Shown: positions 1 to 11,896 of the stretch, piece after piece | Layout: every line of letters begins with the position of its first letter | How positions within the stretch are numbered: the stretch's first letter is position 1 | Source of the DNA: Hemicentrotus pulcherrimus | Taxonomy: Eukaryota > Echinodermata > Echinoidea > Camarodonta > Strongylocentrotidae | Assembly (NCBI GenBank): GCA_003118195.1 | Contig: BEXV01000682.1 | Span: forward strand, 114,293 to 139,292 | DNA: 25,000 nt | Reading direction: 5' to 3' | The notes under the pieces: generated by a model | Databases searched by the model: none | Told to the model about the DNA's origin: nothing | The model's input: only the letters and a program-made list of their open reading frames with translations | Position numbers and translations under genes: made by a program

Positions 1-80
1 CGCGCTCTGTAAGTGATTCGCACGCTTCGCGTGCTCACTACCGCCCCCCCTAAAATAAAATCCTGGCTACGCGCTCGAGT
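1..80. repeat. possible tail of a dispersed repeat, with a small hairpin
   Basis: The first 80 bases are much richer in G+C and CpG than what follows. They contain a short perfect hairpin (GCACGC-TTC-GCGTGC), then a C-run and a segment reading CCTGGCTACGCGCTCG. This style of hairpin and 'TGGCTACGCGC' wording resembles dispersed repeat tails I associate with invertebrate genomes, but the element is cut by the window edge and I cannot name it. An open frame from 13 to 195 crosses it and shows no recognisable protein. Confidence 0.3.
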
Positions 81-840
81 GGGTCATGAACAGACATTTG
101 GATTAAACCAAAGAGAGACAAGTCCTATGAAGATTTGTAACACATCAATGCCATTTGGTTTGAAGGATACTGCTGCAGTAAGGCAATTACTGTGAAGGTC
201 TTGTAAAGAAGAATTCAGGTGTTCTAAAAGTAGCCATCTAAAAATACAGTGAACAACTAGTGGTTGAGATGAGTGAGCTTGAAAATGGTTTCGATTGCAA
301 AATGAAGCAATCAATCAACATGGTCCATTATATTTGGAGAAATATATACTATGAGACTGATATATTCAGTACCATCAATTTACAATCTTTATTTCAGTTC
401 TAATTTTGCAAGAAAGTACCAAAATGAAGTGTAGATATAGCATTATCTGTATTGGCTTTATCACAAAGAAAATATACTTTGCTCAAGAACAAATATGCAA
501 TAGCGCCCTCTGTGTACTAATAATGGTTTTACAAGCACATGGTTGCATGCTATAAATTATAACCCGTGTTATAATGTCTGTATATCTGTGGTCTTATACC
601 ACTATGTATGGCCTTCTGATGTGATAACTTGCCTGAGATTGAGGTTATTTCTATCTAATCTCTTAAAAACACTCATTTCCCAAATATCTAAAAAACAACA
701 AAATTTATGCATTATTTATTGCCTTTCATGCTGTCAAACTCTCTCTAAAATAGTGCCAGGGACATCATGGTTTCTTCCTCTCTCAAAAGAGAACTCACAA
801 AATTATATAAAATTCAAAGTACTTGTATTAAATTTTAAAA
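81..840. other. non-coding or unassigned AT-rich sequence
   Basis: No recognisable exon. Short open frames on both strands (84-314 minus, 543-863 plus) encode low-complexity or unfamiliar peptides without motifs and are not supported as genes. The stretch is ordinary AT-rich sequence that ends in the AT microsatellite at 841. Confidence 0.5.
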
Positions 841-854
841 ATATATATATATAT
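841..854. repeat. (AT)7 microsatellite
   Basis: Seven AT dinucleotides in an AT-rich context. A second, longer tract follows at 972-994. Confidence 0.9.
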
Positions 855-971
855 AGATGTTAAGGAGACAAACTTTTCAAAACATTGATTTGGCGATTAA
901 TATTTACAAAATTGAATATCAAGAGATTTATACTAACATTTGCCTGAGAATAGCCCTAGATTATATATAAA

Positions 972-994
972 ATATATATATATATATATATATA
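972..994. repeat. (AT)n microsatellite, about 11 units
   Basis: An uninterrupted alternating A/T run of 23 bases, flanked by further partial AT repeats (961-970 and 1002-1008). Confidence 0.9.
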
Positions 995-1956
995 CTTGCC
1001 ATATATATTGGGATGCAAGGTGATTGGAGCTCTTTCATTTCTATTACTTTTTACTAATCCTTTTAGCTTTTCATTTAAAGATACATTAGTTGGATGGGTT
1101 TTTCAGGGCTTTTGAATAAACAATTTAATTGTCTCAGAATCTTAATCTTCAAATATTAAAACTAGTATCTGTCTAGTATCTGTTGTATTTTTAGGGTAGA
1201 GAGATGGGAATTTAATTTCTCTCAGAAATCCACAAATATGCTGTAATTTAACATTATATCATAAAGTTATGATATTAGATAATGATATGACTCTCATGAA
1301 AACATGTGCTAGTAGTATTTTTTTGTGTAATCATTTTTTTTCCTCAAGAGTATAGTGTATTAAGATGAATACTTATGTCTCATTTTTGATTAGTGTTCCA
1401 CTATGAATTCAGACTATCTACTGAAGATGGGATTTAAATTGCACGGCACTATTCCAATGTGTCACTTCTGTTTCACGTGTTTTATTTTACAGGTAAAACT
1501 TCAATATCAACAATTTGAAAGATTAAAACTACAGCGGTTTGATTGTATTTGATTAAACATTGGGAAAAGAATCAATGGTGGGGAGTTGAAGTAAAATTGT
1601 ATTTCAGATGTTTTGAAAATACAAAGTAATCTCTTTTAATTGAAACGAATATAAAGATAGAAAGCTAGAGTGAAGATTCACAGTACTAACTTGGCATTGC
1701 ATCAGTAGACAAACTGAAAATAACATGCAGTACACACTGTACTTTTATGTTATATTTGTAAATGAGAAGATTAATGTAAAGAAGTAAAGACGATGGATGT
1801 CAATATAAGTATAAATGATTTGAACAGGCTTGGATATATTAAACAGAATAACACGATAGCAACTATTTTTGAAAATATCAACCCTAGGCAATTTCAGTAA
1901 TCGTGTGGGCCACCTTTTAAAATGTGCGAGCATAACAACTAGGTAGTACATAATCA
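995..1956. other. unassigned AT-rich sequence
   Basis: I see no exon, RNA gene or repeat here beyond scattered homopolymers. The minus-strand open frame at 1745-1951 encodes a hydrophobic, aromatic-rich peptide typical of translated AT-rich DNA. Confidence 0.5.
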
Positions 1957-2272
1957 GGGGGGGGGGTGTTTCACAAAGATCCTAACTTGAACTTATCTCT
2001 AAGTTGGACTTAAAAATTATGAAAAGCCATTAGTGTCTTTGAAAATATTTTGTAAAAGTTATTTTGAAAGGCATAAAATGTTGATTCAAGTCATTCCTAT
2101 TTTCTGTTATCAATGAGATTTCATGGTCTTGATGTGGAATTTATGAAAAATCTAAATTACTTAAATTTCTGCTATTGAATAGATTTCACTTTAAGGCTAC
2201 AAATGGCTCTCCATAATTTTTAAGTCCAACTTAGAGTTAAGTTCTACTTAGGATCTTTGTGAAACACCCCCC
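1957..2272. mobile_element. MITE-like element with about 70-bp terminal inverted repeats
   Basis: The left arm (about 1961-2032) begins GGGGGGTGTTTCACAAAGAT and the right arm (about 2202-2272) is its near-perfect reverse complement. Both arms read outward-in through CACAAAGATCCTAA and TAAGTTGGACTTAAAAATTAT, with only a few mismatches. The interior of about 170 bp is AT-rich and non-coding. This is the structure of a non-autonomous DNA transposon (MITE). A run of ten Gs at the left end (1957-1966) against six Cs at the right end (2267-2272) hides the exact edges, and I cannot define a target-site duplication, so the superfamily is unassigned. Confidence 0.85.
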
Positions 2273-5200
2273 AGAACATGATTTCTATGGATAATGGGAT
2301 GTACAATAGGACATTGAAATTGCCCTTTTTTGTAAATAGTTGCGATCGTGTTGATGTAAATAGTAGGGCCTTGATCAGTTTTTGTGTTTGTACAGATAGA
2401 GAGACATTAAATCAGGGAAAATTAAAGATATCATAATTATTCTTGGGCAAATGTGATACGTTTTGTGGGATAGTTATGTCGAAAAGTAGGCTGCATTATG
2501 TCAAGGTGTGTCAAGCATGTGCTTCATGTAGATAAAAGAATAATACATACCTTTTACCTGTACATAATTAAACATTGACGAGGGGTGGAGAGATGAAAAC
2601 AAAAATGAAAAGAAATTAGTTTTTCATTTAGGAAAGATATAGCCGATATTTTGAAAGTGTTCATTGGTCATCATCATTTTGATGTTACTTTTTTTATAGC
2701 TGATTGTAAGTACTTGTGAAGTATATATATATTTTTTGAGGAGAGTTCATTGTAATGTGTGCTAGCTTCTTTAAAGTGTCTAATTTCTACTGTGAAGTAT
2801 TTTGGTATCAGTTGCAGTAAGATTTATATCATGAGTTAGAGTATTGCTTTGTGTTAGCTTTGTTGCAGTTACATTGTAATTAATCTGTTTCTTAACATAG
2901 GATGTTTTCACTTTAGGACATCATTAGATTGATTGATGTGCTTGTGTTGTACATGTTCTCATTTTCTCATACAAATGTTCTATGTCACATTAGTTTGTGC
3001 ATTTGACTTGAAATATTGCACTTGGGCTTTGATTCCATTCATTTTGTTTGTTATCTCTAAAACGTTTCTATGTATGTCATTGTAAACTGTTTCCTGAATC
3101 ACTGTAATCTGTATTTTAAAAAAATGCACTTGAGAGCCAATCTTCATGAGAATACTTTATAATATTGCACAAATGGCTGTTGATTAGAATATAGGCCAAC
3201 TCTTGCAAAAGGGTTGAATTATTTTCTTGTTTTAACAAAAGTTGAAGATTAATATTCATGAAGAAGTTCAGAATAAAGCTGATGAAAACCTTGATATGTA
3301 CTTAACCATAAATAGCTACTTATACAGAAGGTATGTTTAAGAATTGAAAGCACAGAAGCACAAATATGCAATTCAAATTAGCAATGGAATATACAATGTA
3401 TCTCAACGTTTTAACCCTTATAAAAGTACACTAACCAAAAATTATACTTGTTCTGCATAATCAGCACTCTTATTATCCTCACTTGTATCAGTATAAACCA
3501 AAATATTCTCTCCTTTGCATTTGTACTTAAATCTTTCCACATAATCAGACTTGTATTCCCCCTTAAAATGCTCATGTAGCTATATACATTTTTAATTTGT
3601 ACTTATATATTATGTATCTATTGGTGCGATCTGAACTCTTCATTAATCTGGCAAAAAGATACAACCATTTGTTTTTGTTTTAGGAATTAATGCTGGGACA
3701 TGTATTTGATGATTCTGTAAACTTTAATTGTGAATGTGATATTCTTAGAATTCACCCTCAAAATATAAATTGAGAACTGTTCCAGGTTTTCTGCTCTATC
3801 GCATGGATATCATAATTACGAAAGTTCCCAAATATTTCAAAAATTACTCCAGCATAGAATATCATGTTCACTATGCTTTTTGTAAATAAATTGTACTTAA
3901 TAATACCAAAGTGATATACTTAACTGCTACTTAAATCCCAACAATCGCTTCTCTCAATGATTTCTCACTTTATATCAACGAGTATGATATTATAATTAAA
4001 CTATTACCTTGCATATTTCTTTTGGTCGCAATCCTTAGAAATGGCCCAATGTACTTAAAGACATGTTCCCATGATATACACTAATTTTAGTTTTAAGGAA
4101 ATTTGTTAGACCCCCTGCAAGAAGTGCAGAATTGATTATCGATTCCTATAAAAAATATTTAAAATTCATATTTATTGTAAGTTTTTCTCATCATATTATC
4201 TAGTACAAACTTCAAAGTTCATGTTATACATAAAAGTTGTAGATATTTTCATGAAAGATTGAAGTATTGATATACTTGAAATAATGCTTTTTGTGCACAG
4301 TGTATTCATACTAAAAGCTTGCTATTTTTGTGCAAGAATGACAAAATGATGGCTCATGTAGATGAAGCATTAATCATTAGTGATCATCATATGCATATCT
4401 TATGAATACCTTTCATATTTTTGCTCCTAGCAGTAAGAAGTTTGCCTAAGGCTTGCCAGATATAGCAACATTGATGACGAGAAAGAGCGTGGCAAAAAAG
4501 CAATTGCTTTTAAAGAGAGGAATAGCAATGTTCAGTATGTCACTCGCGTACTGGTACACCCTTTGCAATTTTGTTTACTTTTTAATGATATACTGCAAAT
4601 ACATGTAGTAGAACTCGCCGGTTATTGTTGATTAAGCTTGCAAATGTGACATTTTCTAGAACATCAATTGGCACCATATTTTGCTCTATTTCAAAATTGA
4701 ATGATATGAAGCCTTTTTAACATTCCCCATCTGAGAAAATATTGAATTAAATTCACTATCAAATTAAGTTTGTCCTGAATCGAAAAAGGGATATTGTGAA
4801 TTCCTAGAATGCATTTAAAATTCAAATCAACAGCTAATGCATTTTAGAGTCTTGTTTAAAAAATAAAATAATCTTACTTTCTTAAAGTAAATGGGATGTT
4901 AAATAACTACAGTGTACGTGCAAATGACAGTATGATGGTGATGCACACAAAATGTATGGTGTTCCTTTTTGTTTTACAATTGTTTGAATCTCTGCTATTT
5001 GCAATCACTCCAAGACTTTTGAGAAAAAGCCTCTTTCAAATTGCTTAAACTGTTCACTTTTTCTTCACATTCTTTCTGATACAATGTTCAGTGTATTTGG
5101 ACCAATGAACTTCAGTTTGGTGTCTAATTATAAGCACATTGTTCAATGTTAGCTTTCTATTTTGCTCGTGCACAATAAAATGTTTTCCCATGTTTATCCT

Positions 5201-5532
5201 AGCTTCGTCCAGTAAGAGTTGATATTCATACCTGTAGTTGTATAAAAATTTGAAGAAAAACCAGTATTTGAAGATCTATTTTGTCTAACATGTCATATGC
5301 TTTTTATGTATGCTTTCAACACTTGTGATATATAAAAAAAATCTAGTATTTATGCAGCAAAATGATTAAGTTGTTATGACTGTTCAGATATCATGTAAAT
5401 TGTATAAAAGAAGAGTAAAGAATTAAAAATCTTGAAATTTGTGTGTAGATAAAATTATACTTGTCTGTGGTATTTGTGTTCATAGTTTGGGATGTCATAT
5501 TGACAAGATTTTTGAAGTATCCATTAAAGTTA
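2273..5532. other. long unassigned AT-rich stretch
   Basis: About 3.2 kb with no open frame of note, no splice-flanked coding block and no recognisable RNA gene. From about 2300 to 3200 the plus strand is T-rich, and AATAAA-type hexamers occur on the plus strand (for example near 3271, 3886 and 5174). That would be compatible with a long 3' UTR or an intergenic region of a plus-strand gene lying outside the window, but nothing in the sequence proves it. One TACATGTA palindrome lies at 4600-4607. Confidence 0.4.
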
Positions 5533-6066
5533 CTACCGGTATGTCCCATTTGTAGGTCCAAAAAATGGTTAAAAAAAAGATTTAATAAATTTCAATGGCA
5601 CTTGAAAGACAATACTTATTCAGAACTTCCCTCAAAACGAAAGGGTGTGAAATGGCTTTTTATGGGAAAAATTAGTTGTCGAATTGACAGAAGTGGATGC
5701 AATCATCCAAGTAATAGTCTGATTTTAGACCCTTGTACCGAATGGTTTTACATTTTGTGCTGCACAAAGATTCAATCGGTTTAATTTTGGCCATTACACA
5801 TAGTGGGTTATTGATGTACGACATATGCTCATACCTGTTACAGCTTATTTTATGTATGTTATTACCAAAGAAAAACAGATGTCAGTAAGTCACTCAGTAG
5901 TGTCTGACAAGGAAGTCTAGCAAGTAAGCGGGTTTCCTTGCATAATTTGGATAATAGGACACTGCTAACATTTAAATTTCATAGATAGGACATACATGAC
6001 ATATTCACAATTCCTGCAAAGTTTTACAGAATTTGATGTTGGCTGCAAAAGGGACATACCGGGGGT
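5533..6066. mobile_element. putative inverted-repeat element (non-autonomous transposon)
   Basis: The left end reads CTACCGGTATGTCCCATTTG (5533-5552). The right end, read on the minus strand from 6066, is CTACCCCCGGTATGTCCCTTTTGCAG. The two match over roughly 25 bases once a 3-base difference in the C-run is allowed, and they face each other as terminal inverted repeats. The 530-bp interior has no recognisable protein; the plus open frame at 5461-5784 crosses the left boundary and looks fortuitous. No clear target-site duplication is visible. It could instead be two independent inverted copies of one repeat. Confidence 0.5.
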
Positions 6067-6294
6067 AGTGTCTTTAAAAAATCAAAAAAATCTGAAATGA
6101 TTCATTCAAATTTCAATGAAATTACCATCAGCAAATTGCTTCTTGGCATACTTCATCTACACAATGGAAGGAAGCAAATATTCACCTTCCGCACCAATCC
6201 TGAACAAACTTTGAAATATTTACCATTATCATCTTCATCTTCATTATTACCATCTACATGTATCACCATTAGCCATTACCAACACCTTCAACAT

Positions 6295-6303
6295 ACACAC
6301 ACA

Positions 6304-6342
<39 letters not shown>
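6295..6342. repeat. (AC)6(TC)18 compound microsatellite
   Basis: An uninterrupted (AC)6 tract (6295-6306) passes directly into an uninterrupted (TC)18 tract (6307-6342). The plus-strand open frame spanning it (6097-6393) owes its serine/leucine run to this repeat and is not a gene. Confidence 0.95.
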
Positions 6343-6346
<4 letters not shown>

Positions 6347-8789
6347 CATCTTTCTATTTCCCAAGCACAAGCATTTTATCCCCAGCTTCATAATGAAAGA
6401 AAACAATAAATCAATATGAAACGCTCATTAACAGACATGTAGGATTAAGGTATTGAATATATTTATTTTTGCATTTTACATTATCACATTCAATGGTTAG
6501 GAGTTAAGTCATTTACATAAAGATTAAAAAGACTTGCTTTACAATGATAGAAGGCAATGTTATCATCACAAATACAACAAAAACCCATTTTATAAGACAT
6601 ATTAAATGGTTATAGAAGAAAAGATGGCAGTTCAAAAATAATGATTGCAAGCTAGATGGGTTTTATTCTTCAGAATTTGAAGAAATCTTAACATTGAAAA
6701 TAGTGAATAAGTCTTTTTCCTATTTAAAGTCTTGTACCTATCATACTGATATATGAATACATTACAATGATATGTGTTTCAATTAATTTCTTTCATTCCA
6801 CCAAAAAACTAATAACCAAAATGTATTATTCAAAAATCATTATTGTGTATACATGTAGATACAATGAGAGCTACAATACACTACCCTTCATTCACTTGTC
6901 TCGAATAAAATCTTTTGTTTCACTTTTTAAGTGAATGCTGCAATACCTCACACAAAAGTATGCAGTGAAATGTTGTCATGTTACAGCTGGCAGAGGGCTC
7001 AAATATATCAATTTCTCACTCAAGAAACAATGTGCACTTACTAAAGAAGGTGATGGTGGCATTAACTTTTAAAGAGTGCTTGACTATAATGTATACTGAA
7101 AGAGGGTGAAATGTACTACCTCATGTGACAACATATCAGTTCAGAGTATTCATTTTTAGTGGCCCCAAAACACAACCAAAGTATTGTCCATTAAACATGT
7201 CACTAACAATACTTACATGATCTGTGATGGTCGGTACCAATATTGGATGCATCTATATCAAACTGCCTCTAATTGATCAAATGAAGGCGGCTTGCGAATG
7301 GTGATAATGAAAAGTGAGGAGGTGATAAGCACTGGCTTACAACAATCAAATCGCTAACCCAACTAATCCGCAGGCATTGCCAAATCATTTGCGATTGGGA
7401 ACGGTTTCAAAAGAGGACTAATTACAGTGGGTATTACAGAAATAAATGCATTGGTCTGTCGTTTTATTGGTCAAATTGAATAAATGTTGTGGCATTGAAA
7501 TCGATTCTCCCTATAGTGTGAGCCAGTATGATGGAAATGTCAACTTTCTAAAGGCTAATATACACCTCAATTATATGTCACCAAAGTGGAGAATAAATAC
7601 TGATTGGTTTTGATATAAGTTTCAAGATAGAGTAGGTATATCATGACAGTAGAGAACAAATTTGATTAATTCTTTACTCGATTTGAGTGCTTCAATACAA
7701 CTTTAATAACTTGAACCCTAACTAACTGGAACTGTAATATTACATAAACATAAACCTCTATATTAAAATAATAGCATTGCCACAACCTGGAGATACAATT
7801 AATAACAATTAATACAGGCTTGTCAAAATAGAAAATGTATTCTCCATTTTGTTTAAACTGCAGTTACTATGGCAATAACAACAAATATTTGAGGTCTAAC
7901 ATTTTTCTTTCCCTTCTAATATGCTGGAGAAAAAAATAAAAGAGGCACTGAGGTATAACATAGTTTATTTTGATATCATGATATATCCATAGGACTTACT
8001 TGTATAATATGTTTACTTCTTGAACACTCACTTCATATGTGCTGAAGTACAAGTCAATATTAGAAACTAAACATTTACAAATGATTTTTTTCCCCTCTAA
8101 AGGATCTGAATACTGTAACGGCAGTGGTGTGTATTTATAAATACAGGCAGTCTGTAGATGAAATTTCTTCTGTACAATTTTACATAGATGAGTAGAGCAA
8201 GTTTATGATACAATATGATACACAGAATTCACACAGTGTACAAAGCCACTCTAAAATCTACAGGTGGAGGCTCATGCACAGTTTGTTCATTTCAACAGGT
8301 GCATTGTATATTTTTCGAAATCATACAAAGTTTAAAATTAAAGTTTTACATGGTAACAATAAAGTGAGAACTAAAGGTATCATGGAATTGCTTAAAATTG
8401 GCAAACTTTATTTGTTTCAACGTTTCTTTGCTGTTGGCGTGCTGTTTTTCGAAAGAGAATGCTAAACTCAACAGACTACAGTGTAATGATCCTATACATG
8501 CATTGCCATTGGCATATGTTGTGCATGTATGCACATACTCATAGAGAATCAACAGGTGCTTGTTACTGTTTCAAGAGTGATCAAAGAGAGTAAGGGAAGA
8601 GACACAGAGGGTAGGGGACAAGGGCAGAGACAATGATTTCTTATTGTGTAAAGCAATTGGCATAATTCAAATTAGAGTAGGAAGAATTCCTTTTTAGAAA
8701 AGACTTTGTAATGCTACGATGTCCCACTGAGAGATAGACTTTGGTGGTTAGAGGCAAACAATACAACCTCTCTACTTGAGCTATCATCC
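6343..8789. other. unassigned AT-rich sequence
   Basis: No recognisable exon or RNA gene. An AATAAA hexamer in minus orientation lies near 6461, so this region could hold the distal part of a very long minus-strand 3' UTR or be intergenic; I cannot decide. Open frames at 8205-8465 (plus) and 8346-8552 (minus) overlap each other and carry no motif. One TACATGTA palindrome lies at 6850-6857. Confidence 0.4.
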
Positions 8790-9290
8790 TGTTCAAGTTC
8801 CCCCTCAAACCTGAAAACAAAAGGGGGAGCCCTAAAACAGCGCCAAGTGCACTCTAGCGTGGGGGTGAGGCTCCTTGCCCATCCGCCTGGCAGGGCCGAG
8901 TTCTTTCTCCCCCGTTTGTGGATTTTGACGCAATTATGATCCTGATCGGGTATAGACACAGTCGAGCGGAAATCCCATTGTCTGAACAATGGTTCGACGA
9001 TAATCGCTCTACTACGTAAGTGAGACAAAACAAGCAGAGACAAGGTTAGACTACTCGTATTAGATGCTGTGATCCAGGCCTGTTCCCCCGGCAGGGTTTG
9101 AATAGGTTTGGAGCTCCCTCGTAGCCTCTTGCACCATGCTGGGGCTACTCATACCAACAGCATCGTCACACATGGAGAGCCTTGGCAAAACAGATGCACA
9201 GCTTCTTGCAAGCAGTGGGAACATACAAGCTCACAAAGCACTGTTGGGTTCAGCAGGGGCCTTTTGTTGGTCCTCAAATTGGCTAATATA
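8790..9290. other. CpG- and GC-enriched patch of unknown function
   Basis: About 14 CpG dinucleotides occur between 8821 and 9060, far denser than the surrounding DNA, and base composition rises toward 50% GC. A minus-strand open frame of 109 codons (8714-9043) and a plus-strand open frame (9108-9320) cross it. Neither has a motif I recognise. On the minus strand, a TTTTGTTTTCAG acceptor-like site precedes the segment downstream of about 8815. Candidates are an exon of an unknown gene, a promoter-like island or an old GC-rich repeat; the sequence does not settle which. Confidence 0.3.
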
Positions 9291-10662
9291 AAGCAAATTA
9301 CTGAAGCCCTTTTTTCATAGAAATTCACAAACATCCACAGATAAGGAGATATGAATTATATTTTCATTAATAGCTCATCAAGAAACAATCAGCATGCAGC
9401 AAATAGAGCAGTGAATTCTAAAACAGGTTGGCTTTTGATAAATAAAAAATTATTCAGACTTGCAAGAGACAGAATATGCTAATTAATTACAAGGGGCAGT
9501 GAGGAATGAATACTGATTCAAAAAGAGTGCAAGAGTACAAAGAACCTCGCACTATGTGACATACGCCTGATACGATTAAATAGATATGTAGAAATAAATG
9601 GCGACAATAAACTAATTGACGGTGAAAAATGGATAAAATCATTAGAATGAACTTCGTTATTCACTTAAAAACAAGTCTTTCTTCTGATATACACTATGAA
9701 TTATTGATTCTTTTAAAACAATGAGCGATGTCCTTAATACATTGCAAGCATAAAAATATTACCACCTGCCGTCACAAGTATGAAACCCTTCCAAATTTTA
9801 AAAAATCAATGGAGTCCACACTAGTTTGAATTCTAAAAGGGCATTAGAGATTTGGAACCATGAAATGGGTAATGGAACTTCTGAACAAATTACAGTAACC
9901 GAGGTATAAACCATATCCTGAAGGAATCACACTGTGATCGGAGGCTGCAGAAGATGTAACATAAATGTGATCTCATTCTGTTCTTTATTGCACATGTAAC
10001 CAGGGTGCCTTTCATGCTTTGATACTGTTCATTTTAACAACATGTTGTTTTCTCAATCTATATATTATTTTCTTCTACTCTCCCTTTACCCGATTCCCAA
10101 TAACACAACCACAAATATCATGCTCTGTTCAACCCCTTTGTTAGATACAAACATTCATGTATCAAAAACATAATCAGAAAACTGATCACACGGTTTGATA
10201 CGGATAAAAATCCCTGCTATAAAGGATACAGTATTTGAGACTCGCATGCACTGTGTTTTCAACCGACACAGCTAGGAGAACTGCAATTTGATTTTAGGGA
10301 AAGAATGCTCAGTACCGTCAAAGACAAGTTTTGATCAAACTTTGTCAATGCTACATTAACAATAAGAATGTAAAAAGGGCAATTCAATTAGCATTCAAAG
10401 TAAATCCCTATGCAAGTGCTACCCATTGGTGTGCTCTTCGTTTCAATGAACCTTTTTTATTGACAGGAATACCTAAGTTGATCCCAAAAGGTGGGCAAAA
10501 TACCTCCATTTTTACACTAATGCATTTGAAAAATGCGAGAATTTGCTACACTAATTGAGAAATACCAACATGTGCCCCTCAATTCTGTTGTAGCAAAACG
10601 TGTAACGAGTGAACTGAACATCATCTTCATCGGTCTATACTGTTTAAAGTACAGCGAGGTTA
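9291..10662. other. unassigned AT-rich sequence
   Basis: No gene, RNA or clear repeat recognised. The open frame at 10331-10558 (plus) has no motif and no convincing splice context. Confidence 0.45.
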
Positions 10663-11196
10663 TCATTGAATATCATTGTATCTAGGAGAGTTCTTCACAA
10701 AGAAACTCATCATCGTAACTCTCCTGACGGTAACCCCATCGACTCGCTTCCCAATATACATGTATGAGATGATTATTTGCAAACAACGGCAAAGAATAGG
10801 AAACGAGGACGACATGATTTGGACAAAGGCCTCAGATAGACCGGTGCTACAGGGGGAAGGGGTATAGCCTGAATGGGACAAGTCATTCTGAGATACAAAA
10901 CTGTACAATTCAAGTTGGATCACAAAGCGATACCATCGATTGAAACCTGGAGAACTGACCTTGTGGTTCCTTTCCTGAAAGACTATCCTAGGGCTGTTCT
11001 GTGGTAGTTCCATTATTGACATAATCTTGTCTAATAATTTGTACTTTTTTTCTCTCTCCTTCTCCTTTTCCCCTTTCCTCCCCATGGCCAGAGGGATATA
11101 CTCATCAAGGATGGGTGCTATAAATCGGGAAGCATCTTTTGTATCCAAATATTGGTTTGGGGAACTGTTTGATGAAGGTAGACTAGAAAAGTACAA
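10663..11196 (-). CDS. unrecognised 177-codon open frame, coding status uncertain
   Basis: This is the longest open frame in the window, and it is long for DNA of this composition. I recognise no family. As delimited it begins at a TTG codon; the first ATG on this strand is at 11083-11085 and would give about 140 residues. From that ATG there is a highly charged run rich in Lys, Glu and Arg (roughly residues 2-18 of the shorter form). It arises from a purine-rich tract (rich in GAGAAGG and GAGAGA), so part of the length may reflect low complexity. Its neighbours give no support. The opposite strand also has an open frame (11027-11251) over the same region. It could be a terminal exon of an unknown gene, a repeat fragment or chance. 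Confidence 0.15.
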   Translation of the reverse strand: MYFSSLPSSNSSPNQYLDTKDASRFIAPILDEYIPLAMGRKGEKEKEREKKYKLLDKIMSIMELPQNSPRIVFQERNHKVSSPGFNRWYRFVIQLELYSFVSQNDLSHSGYTPSPCSTGLSEAFVQIMSSSFPILCRCLQIIISYMYIGKRVDGVTVRRVTMMSFFVKNSPRYNDIQ

Positions 11197-11251
11197 ATGG
11201 TTCTGTGCTCATTTATACACGTACACACAAATTTTGAATCTCAAATTTTAG

Positions 11252-11733
11252 ACTTAAAGACGTTCCTTGACCCACTTTTGTATCAAGTAGTCGAAAAACC
11301 CTGCTTGAAATACATGAACTGGGACTACAGAGGACAATGCAAATGCTGCATGTTAGGATCATTACTACAGTACAACAACAACAGATAGGAAACATCATGG
11401 AGGTACATGTGTGTTGCAAAAGGATTTGTGTGTACTAGTTTCCATCATAAAAAATACAATTAGACAGAAATGTCGACAGAAATGAGTTGTTCAACTAGAA
11501 CTGAACAAACAAAAACAGTTCTAGAAATCAAAACAAATAACATGTTAGAAATACAGTTTGTTCTTTCAGAAGATTTTGTTTAAAGTTTGCCAATAACAGA
11601 CTCACATGACTACCAAGTACAATGGCACTATACCCATACATGTAAATGATGACTGATCATTAGTTAATCATACTCTACTTCAGAAGACGTTCAACATTCT
11701 CAAGATATATGCATGCAAAGCGTTGCCAGGCTT
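11252..11733. other. unassigned sequence
   Basis: AT-rich, with overlapping short open frames on both strands around 11197-11419 that carry no recognisable motif. A TACATGTA palindrome lies at 11637-11644. Confidence 0.45.
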
Positions 11734-11896
11734 GCCTCATATCATAAAAAGTTGCAATTGATCAAAATTGATAGCAATTCAGTCCTCTGATTAATCGCAA
11801 ACTACCAAACCCCTCGTCTCTTTACTATCTAGTTGCGATTGACATCAAGTAGCAATACATGCTATGACTTAATTGCAACTGTTTGTGAGATGAGGC
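11734..11896. mobile_element. small inverted-repeat element (MITE-like, about 163 bp)
   Basis: The left end reads GCCTCATATCATAAAAAGTT followed by GCAATT. The right end, read on the minus strand from 11896, is GCCTCATCTCACAAACAGTT followed by GCAATT. Most of the first 26 positions agree. The interior carries further GCAATT and GCGATT motifs in both orientations (for example near 11772, 11793 and 11835), so much of it can fold on itself. There is no coding capacity. The target-site duplication is not clear, so the superfamily is unassigned. Confidence 0.6.

Noticed and set aside
5461..5784. Plus-strand 107-codon open frame with a CPIC motif
   Set aside because: It starts at TTG, crosses the edge of the inverted-repeat element and shows no second zinc-ligand pair or family similarity.
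6097..6393. Plus-strand 98-codon open frame rich in Ser/Leu
   Set aside because: Its length comes from the (TC)18 microsatellite.
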